In this document: in pieces, positions 59,158 through 64,000 of the stretch
How the letters are laid out: the number at the start of each line of letters is the position of its first letter
Numbering within the stretch: position 1 is the stretch's first letter
DNA from: Rhodobacter capsulatus
GTDB lineage: Bacteria; Pseudomonadota; Alphaproteobacteria; Rhodobacterales; Rhodobacteraceae
DNA: 64,000 bases
Direction of reading: 5' to 3'
Assembly (NCBI RefSeq): GCF_003254295.1
Contig: NZ_QKZO01000002.1
Span: 62,001 to 126,000, forward strand
The notes under the pieces: model-generated
Databases searched by the model: none
What the model saw: only the letters and a program-made list of their open reading frames with translations
Told to the model about the DNA's origin: nothing
Made by a program: the position numbers and the translations under genes

Positions 59158-60525
59158 CTAGCCTGCGCCGAACATGTCCCCAACGAATGTCACGAGGTCG
59201 GGCAGCTTGCGCAGCGCCATCCCCGCCCCGCCCTCAAGCTTGGTGCCCACCGGCAGGATCGCCTGTGAGAAACCAAGTTTCTCCGCCTCTTTCAACCTGT
59301 TTTCCGCCTGTCCCACCGGGCGCAGCGCCGCCGAAAGCGAGATTTCCCCGAAAATCACCAGATCGGCCGGAAGCGCCACATCCTCGCGCGCCGAGAGCAG
59401 CGCGGCCGCCAGGGCGAGATCGGCGGCGGGCTCCAGAACCTTCAGCCCGCCCGCGACATTGAGGAACACATCGAGCCCGGCAAAGGGAATGCCGCAGCGG
59501 CTTTCCAGCACGGCAAGGATGGTGGACACCCGCCCCGAATCGAGGCCCACCACCGTGCGGCGCGGGCTGGCCAGCGACGAGGGGGCGACGAGCGCCTGAA
59601 TTTCCGTGAGCACCGGCCGCGTGCCCTCGATGCCCGCGAAGACCGCCGAGCCGGGGGCGGGCTGGCCGCGCTCGGACAAAAACAGCGCCGAGGGGTTGGC
59701 GACCTCGGCCAAGCCGCCGCCGGTCATCTCGAAAACGCCGATTTCCGAGGCCGGGCCGAAGCGGTTCTTCACCGCGCGCAGGATGCGGAACTGATGGCCC
59801 CGCTCGCCCTCGAAATACAGCACGGTATCGACCATGTGTTCGACGACGCGGGGGCCGGCGATCTGGCCCTCCTTGGTGACATGGCCGACAAGGATCACCG
59901 AGACGCCGCGCGATTTCGCGAAAGTCACCAGCTCATGGGCGGCGGCGCGGACCTGGCTGACCGAGCCGGGCGCCGCCTCGACCATGTCGGCCCACATCGT
60001 CTGAATGGAATCGATCACCACCAGATCGGGGCGCTCGGCCTCGAGCGTGGTCAGGATGTCGCGCAGGTTGGTCTCGGCGCCAAGGCTCACGGGCGCATCG
60101 GCCAGCCCCAGCCGCAAGGCCCGCATCCGCACCTGCGCCGAGGCTTCCTCGCCCGAGATATAAAGGCATTTCAACCCCTTGCGGGCGAAAGCGGCGACCG
60201 CTTGCAAGAGCAGCGTCGATTTCCCGATCCCCGGATCGCCCCCCACCAGGATCGCCGAGGCGGGGACAAGACCGCCCCCCAGCACCCGGTCGAATTCCGC
60301 CATGCCGCACAGGGTGCGCGGCGGCGGTGCCTCTTCATGGGCGAGCGTGGTCAGATCGATGCGCCGCCCCTTCGCCCCGCCGAGGCTTTTCCCCGCCGGG
60401 CCGGTCGAGAGCGGCGCCTCCTCGACGATCGAATTCCACGCGCCGCAGGCGTCGCAACGCCCCGACCATTTGCGATGAACGGCACCACAGCCGGTGCAGG
60501 TGAAGTTTGCGGATGCCTTGGCCAT
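59158..60525 (-). CDS. radA: DNA repair protein RadA
   Basis: A 455-residue RecA-like branch-migration helicase of recombination. It has an N-terminal zinc finger (CTGCG...CDACG, residues 10-29), Walker A GGDPGIGKSTLLLQ near residue 93, the RadA-specific KNRFG motif and a C-terminal Lon-protease-like domain. All motifs are intact. It probably forms an operon with cvpA. A repeat element lies between it and mlaF upstream. Confidence 0.95.
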   Translation of the reverse strand: MAKASANFTCTGCGAVHRKWSGRCDACGAWNSIVEEAPLSTGPAGKSLGGAKGRRIDLTTLAHEEAPPPRTLCGMAEFDRVLGGGLVPASAILVGGDPGIGKSTLLLQAVAAFARKGLKCLYISGEEASAQVRMRALRLGLADAPVSLGAETNLRDILTTLEAERPDLVVIDSIQTMWADMVEAAPGSVSQVRAAAHELVTFAKSRGVSVILVGHVTKEGQIAGPRVVEHMVDTVLYFEGERGHQFRILRAVKNRFGPASEIGVFEMTGGGLAEVANPSALFLSERGQPAPGSAVFAGIEGTRPVLTEIQALVAPSSLASPRRTVVGLDSGRVSTILAVLESRCGIPFAGLDVFLNVAGGLKVLEPAADLALAAALLSAREDVALPADLVIFGEISLSAALRPVGQAENRLKEAEKLGFSQAILPVGTKLEGGAGMALRKLPDLVTFVGDMFGAG

Positions 60526-60571
60526 GCGCCCTTGTGGCAGAGCCCCGCGCAGCCTGCAAGCGGCAGGCGGG

Positions 60572-60710
60572 GAGGGGGGCGCCGCCCCCCTCGGCCTTGC
60601 GGCCTCACCCCCCGGGATATTTGGACCAAGGTGAAAGCAGATCCGGTCTTCGTTTCACCTTGGCGCAAATATCCCGGGGGGAGTCCGAAGGACGGGGGGC
60701 GGCGCCCCCC
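60572..60710. repeat. bipartite interspersed repeat between mlaF and radA
   Basis: Palindrome of 21 bases (60572-60592), a GGCC-TTGC-GGCC hairpin, left arm (60608-60637), spacer of 14, right arm (60652-60680), palindrome GGGGGGCGGCGCCCCCC (60694-60710). The arms differ from perfect complementarity at only two to three central bases. This is the best preserved CCTTGG-type copy. Confidence 0.85.
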
Positions 60711-60727
60711 CTTCGCCGCAGCCTGCC

Positions 60728-61471
60728 TCAGCGGATCGCGGCGATCGGCCCCTCGGCCCGGCCGTGGATGAACTGTGTCACATAAGGGTCTGACGTCGTG
60801 TCCATGTCCGCGATCGTGCCGTGCCAGCGGATGAGCCCGTCATGCAGCATCGCCACCCGGTCGGCGATGGCCCGGACCGAGGACATGTCATGGGTGATGG
60901 TGATCGCGGTCGCGCCCATCTCGCGCACGACGGAATTGATCAGATCGTTGATCACCCCCGACATGATCGGATCAAGGCCGGTGGTCGGCTCGTCGAAGAA
61001 GATCACCGAGGGCTCGGTGGCAATGGCGCGGGCCAGACCGACGCGCTTTTGCATGCCGCCCGACAGCTCGGCCGGGAACAGGTCGGCGACCTCGGGGCCA
61101 AGGCCGACGCGGGCAAGTTTCTCGATCGCGACCGCGCGGGCCTCGGCCTTCGGGCGCTTTTGCGGGCCGCGCAGCAGCCGGAAGGCGACGTTTTGCCAGA
61201 CGCTCAGGCTGTCGAACAGCGCCGCGCCCTGAAACAGCATGCCGAAACGCGACAGGAAGTCCTCGCGCCCCTGCGCGACCGGGGCGCCGTTGACCCGGAT
61301 CAGGCCCGCGTCAGGCGTCACGAGACCGAGGATGCATTTCAAAAGCACCGATTTCCCGGTGCCCGAACCGCCGATGACGACAAGGCTTTCGCCGCGCTCG
61401 ATACGCAAGGACACACCGCGCAGCACCTGTTTCGACCCGAAGGACTTCGTGAGGCTTTCGATCTCGATCAT
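60728..61471 (-). CDS. mlaF: ABC transporter ATP-binding protein, MlaF type
   Basis: A 247-residue ATPase of the phospholipid-trafficking (Mla) ABC system that maintains outer-membrane lipid asymmetry. Walker A GGSGTGKSVLLK, signature LSGGMQKRV and Walker B VIFFDEPTTGLDP are intact. The SGGMQKRVGLARA wording is typical of MlaF. It overlaps mlaE by ATGA. The partner genes mlaD and mlaC are not in this window. Confidence 0.92.
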   Translation of the reverse strand: MIEIESLTKSFGSKQVLRGVSLRIERGESLVVIGGSGTGKSVLLKCILGLVTPDAGLIRVNGAPVAQGREDFLSRFGMLFQGAALFDSLSVWQNVAFRLLRGPQKRPKAEARAVAIEKLARVGLGPEVADLFPAELSGGMQKRVGLARAIATEPSVIFFDEPTTGLDPIMSGVINDLINSVVREMGATAITITHDMSSVRAIADRVAMLHDGLIRWHGTIADMDTTSDPYVTQFIHGRAEGPIAAIR

Positions 61472-62247
61472 TTGGAGAAGAACACCTCGGTCAGCAGGTA
61501 ATTGGAGGCAAGGATCGCGACCGAGGCCGCGACAACGGCGGATTTCGTCGCCCGGCCCACGCCCTGCGCGCCGCGGCCCGAATTCATCCCGTAATAGCAG
61601 CCCATCAGCGCGACCAGAAAGCCGAAGGCCGCGCCCTTGACCAGCCCCGAGCCGACATCCCAAAGTTCCAGATATTCCCAGGTGTTGCGGATATAGGTGG
61701 CCGAGTTGAAGCCGAGCCGCTCCGTCCCGATCAGCCAGCCGCCCATGACACCGATGACATCGCCCACGGCCACAAGCAGCGGCACCGAGAGCGTCGCCGC
61801 CAGAACCCGCGGCACGGCCAGATATTTCAGCGGATTGGTCGACAGCGTCACGAGCGCGTCGATCTGTTCGGTCACTTTCATCGTGCCGATCTCGGCGGCG
61901 ATCGAACTGGCCACGCGCGCGGCGACCATCAGCCCGCCGAGCACCGGGCCAAGCTCGCGCACCATCCCGATCGCGACGATCGAGGGCACGACGCTTTCGG
62001 CCGAAAACCGCGCCCCCCCCGCGTAGATCTGCAGTGCCAGCGCCGCCCCGGTAAAAAGCGCGGTCATGCCGACGACCGGCAGCGACAGCCAGCCGATCTG
62101 CAAGAGCGCCTGCAGCAATTCGCGGCCGTAAAACGGCGGGCGCAGCATGTGGCTGAGCACCGCGCCGGTGAACAGGCCGACCCGGCCCGCGCCCGCAAGC
62201 GCCGCAAGTACGGTGCGGCCAAGCGCGGCCAGAGCGGTCAGGATCAC
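61468..62247 (-). CDS. mlaE: ABC transporter permease, MlaE type
   Basis: A 259-residue inner-membrane permease with about five helices. The central [26 protein letters not shown] region (about 95-120) with its [14 protein letters not shown] continuation is the family signature. It forms the membrane core for MlaF. It overlaps alr upstream and mlaF downstream by ATGA, so the three genes are translationally coupled. Confidence 0.92.
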   Translation of the reverse strand: MILTALAALGRTVLAALAGAGRVGLFTGAVLSHMLRPPFYGRELLQALLQIGWLSLPVVGMTALFTGAALALQIYAGGARFSAESVVPSIVAIGMVRELGPVLGGLMVAARVASSIAAEIGTMKVTEQIDALVTLSTNPLKYLAVPRVLAATLSVPLLVAVGDVIGVMGGWLIGTERLGFNSATYIRNTWEYLELWDVGSGLVKGAAFGFLVALMGCYYGMNSGRGAQGVGRATKSAVVAASVAILASNYLLTEVFFSK

Positions 62248-63293
62248 GCCAGCCCCCCGACATAGGCGCGCTGATAGCGTTGTCCCAGCGCGGTCAGAAT
62301 CTCATAGCCGATCGTGCCCGCGACCTCGGCCAGGGCATCGACGCCCTGATGCGGCCCAAGGATATCAAGGCTTTGCGGCACCTCGGCCAGATCGGTGACA
62401 TCAACGGTGATCAGATCCATCGAGACGCGGCCCACCAGCGGGCAGGGGGTGTCGCCCGCCCAGAGCCTCGCCTTGCCCGAAAACCGGCGCGAAAGCCCGT
62501 CGGCATAGCCCGCGGCGACGGTGGCGATGCGGCTTTCGCGCGGCGCGGTCCAGCTGTTGGCATAGCCCACGGTCTCGCCCGGCGCGACCTTGCGGATCTG
62601 CACCACCGGCAGCGAAAGCCGCACCACCGGGCGGGCTTTCTCGAACGGCAGCCCGCCATACAGACCGATGCCGGGCCGGGTGACGTCGAAATGATAGTCG
62701 GGACCAAGCAGGATGCCCCCCGTCGCCGAGAGCGCGCGTTTCAGCCCCGTCCCGTCGGTCATGGCGCGGAAATTTTTCAGCTGAGCCGCGTTCATCGGAT
62801 GCTCTGGCTCGTCCGAACAGGCCAGATGGCTCATCACCAGCTTCGGCCCGGCAGCGATCAGCTCGGCCGAAACCGCGGCCCAATCGGCGGGCTCAAGGCC
62901 AAGCCGGTTCATTCCCGTATCCAGCTGCACGCCGAAAGCCGCGCCGGGCAGGGCGTCGCGATGACGCTTCACCTGCTCGACCGAGTTCAGCATCGGCGTC
63001 AGGCCCAGATCCCCGATCATCTCGGTATCGCCCGCCATATGGCCGGAAAAGACGAAGATTTCGGGGCCCTCGCCAAGGGCCTGGCGGACGGTTGCGCCTT
63101 CCTCGGCGGCGGCGACAAAGAACTTGCGCGCCCCCGCCTGCGCCAGAACCCGCGCCACCCGCGCGGCGCCAAGGCCGTAGCTGTCGGCCTTGACCACCGC
63201 CCCGGTCTCGGTGGCGGCGGAAGTCATTGCGTCAAGCGCCCGCCAATTGGCAAGCACGGCGTCAAGATCGATGCGGAGCGATGCTGTGGTCAT
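62244..63293 (-). CDS. alr: alanine racemase
   Basis: A 349-residue PLP enzyme that makes D-alanine for peptidoglycan. The PLP lysine is in [11 protein letters not shown] (usual form VKANAYGHG), and RPGIGLYGG and [11 protein letters not shown] are conserved. It lies 247 bases downstream of dnaB, a common alphaproteobacterial order. Coupled to mlaE. Confidence 0.93.
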   Translation of the reverse strand: MTTASLRIDLDAVLANWRALDAMTSAATETGAVVKADSYGLGAARVARVLAQAGARKFFVAAAEEGATVRQALGEGPEIFVFSGHMAGDTEMIGDLGLTPMLNSVEQVKRHRDALPGAAFGVQLDTGMNRLGLEPADWAAVSAELIAAGPKLVMSHLACSDEPEHPMNAAQLKNFRAMTDGTGLKRALSATGGILLGPDYHFDVTRPGIGLYGGLPFEKARPVVRLSLPVVQIRKVAPGETVGYANSWTAPRESRIATVAAGYADGLSRRFSGKARLWAGDTPCPLVGRVSMDLITVDVTDLAEVPQSLDILGPHQGVDALAEVAGTIGYEILTALGQRYQRAYVGGLA

Positions 63294-63422
63294 GCGGTTT
63301 TCTTGAGCCTGAGGGGCAGAAGGTCAAGCGCAAACATCCGTGAGCGCGCGCGCCCGCAACAGATGTGGCAGGGGGGGGCTCGTTCAGGGGGCTTACGCGG
63401 CGCCACGGTCCCCCTTCACCCC

Positions 63423-63533
63423 GTCCGCAAGCGGACTCCCCCCGAGGTATTTCGGGCAAGATGAAAACACTCTGGATTGGCTTTCATCTTGCCGCAAATA
63501 CCTCGCGGGGGTCCGGGGGCGCGAAGCCCCCGG
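63423..63533. repeat. bipartite interspersed repeat between dnaB and alr
   Basis: Hairpin GTCCGC/GCGGAC (63423-63436), left arm (63438-63466), 15-base spacer, right arm (63482-63511), hairpin CCGGGGGC/GCCCCCGG (63513-63533). The arms are near-perfect inverted copies of the CATCTTG type. It starts 7 bases after the dnaB stop on the minus strand. Confidence 0.85.
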
Positions 63534-63540
63534 TCCTGCC

Positions 63541-64000
63541 TCAGAACCCGTCCGAACCGTCGCCCTGCCAGGGCCGCGCCAGGTCCGAGAACCGGGTGAA
63601 GCGGCTTTCGAACGCCACTTCGACGGTGCCGATCGGCCCGTGGCGCTGCTTGCCCAGGATCACCTCGGCCTTGCCATGCACGCGCTCGGCCTTTTGCATC
63701 CATTCGGCGAATTTCGGATCGTCCTCCGGCGGCTTCAGGCGCTCGTGGTAATATTCGTCGCGATAGACGAACATCACCACGTCGGCATCCTGTTCGATCG
63801 AGCCCGATTCGCGCAGGTCGCTCAGCTGCGGGCGCTTGTCCTCGCGGCTCTCCACCGTCCGGCTCAGCTGCGAGAGCGCCATCACCGGAATGTTCAGCTC
63901 CTTGGCGATCGCTTTCAGCCCCATCGAGATCTCGCCGATCTCCTGCACCCGGTTGTCGGTCCGCCCCGAGCCGCGCAGCAGCTGCAGATAGTCGACGATC
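63541..64000 (-). CDS. dnaB: replicative DNA helicase, C-terminal part only
   Basis: The frame is open to the window edge, so only about 152 C-terminal residues are visible. It begins with the Walker B region IVDYLQLL and continues with [35 protein letters not shown] and a [17 protein letters not shown] segment, all hallmarks of the RecA-like domain of hexameric DnaB. It unwinds DNA at the replication fork. A GTG codon inside the frame at 63948 is not a real start. Confidence 0.96.
   Translation of the reverse strand, partial: IVDYLQLLRGSGRTDNRVQEIGEISMGLKAIAKELNIPVMALSQLSRTVESREDKRPQLSDLRESGSIEQDADVVMFVYRDEYYHERLKPPEDDPKFAEWMQKAERVHGKAEVILGKQRHGPIGTVEVAFESRFTRFSDLARPWQGDGSDGF

Overview
The window is about 64 kb of GC-rich alphaproteobacterial chromosome. 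Gene order and protein features (NuoE of 389 residues with an extra C-terminal domain, a 14-gene nuo operon interrupted by small unknown genes, a GTTC-N7-GTTC SOS box at uvrA, the order dnaB-alr-radA-cvpA-purF) point to the Rhodobacterales, most likely Rhodobacter capsulatus or a close relative. That assignment is from memory, not a search. No prophage, insertion sequence, CRISPR array, rRNA or tRNA was seen.

Region 1 (1-1636): the end of a leucine-degradation cluster (HMG-CoA lyase, methylglutaconyl-CoA hydratase). Region 2 (1637-23525): the respiratory complex I operon nuoA to nuoN with seven accessory genes between nuoE and nuoJ, then birA, coaX and an RNase J gene tightly coupled behind nuoN, closed by a GNRA-loop terminator at 23503-23525. 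Most genes overlap by ATGA or TGATG junctions. A 15-codon basic micro-ORF exactly bridges the nuoJ stop and the nuoK start. The accessory genes encode two lipoproteins, a secreted protein, a two-helix membrane protein, a MycE/TylE-like methyltransferase, a cysteine-less AhpD/CMD-fold protein and a small soluble protein.

Region 3 (23677-32527): a DUF3422 membrane protein; ilvI-ilvH on the minus strand behind a full transcription attenuator (promoter, leader peptide with a Leu/Val run, antiterminator, terminator); a TRAP transporter pair without a binding protein; an acyl-CoA synthetase preceded by a 430-base gap with competing hairpins. Region 4 (32617-43427): release factor 2, a P-loop kinase, bactofilin with an M23 peptidase, a PrxQ peroxiredoxin, a 1109-residue AsmA-like protein, queA, an MFS exporter and a DUF924 protein. 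Region 5 (43547-50200): lipoamide dehydrogenase, rhodanese, SOS-controlled uvrA, a methyltransferase, a small DUF2892 membrane protein and a Crp/Fnr regulator.

Region 6 (50254-56091): the valine catabolic operon mmsA-acyl-CoA dehydrogenase-3-hydroxyisobutyryl-CoA hydrolase-mmsB, with a divergent LysR regulator and a clear palindromic operator. Region 7 (56183-64000): coaD, then the minus-strand series dnaB-alr-mlaE-mlaF-radA-cvpA-purF.

The most interesting non-genic structure is a family of bipartite inverted repeats (about 29-base arms built on CATCTTG...CAAATACC, flanked by GC palindromes). It occurs seven times between 25.6 and 63.5 kb, always just 3' of a gene, and is absent from the complex I operon. 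I do not recognise a named family for it.
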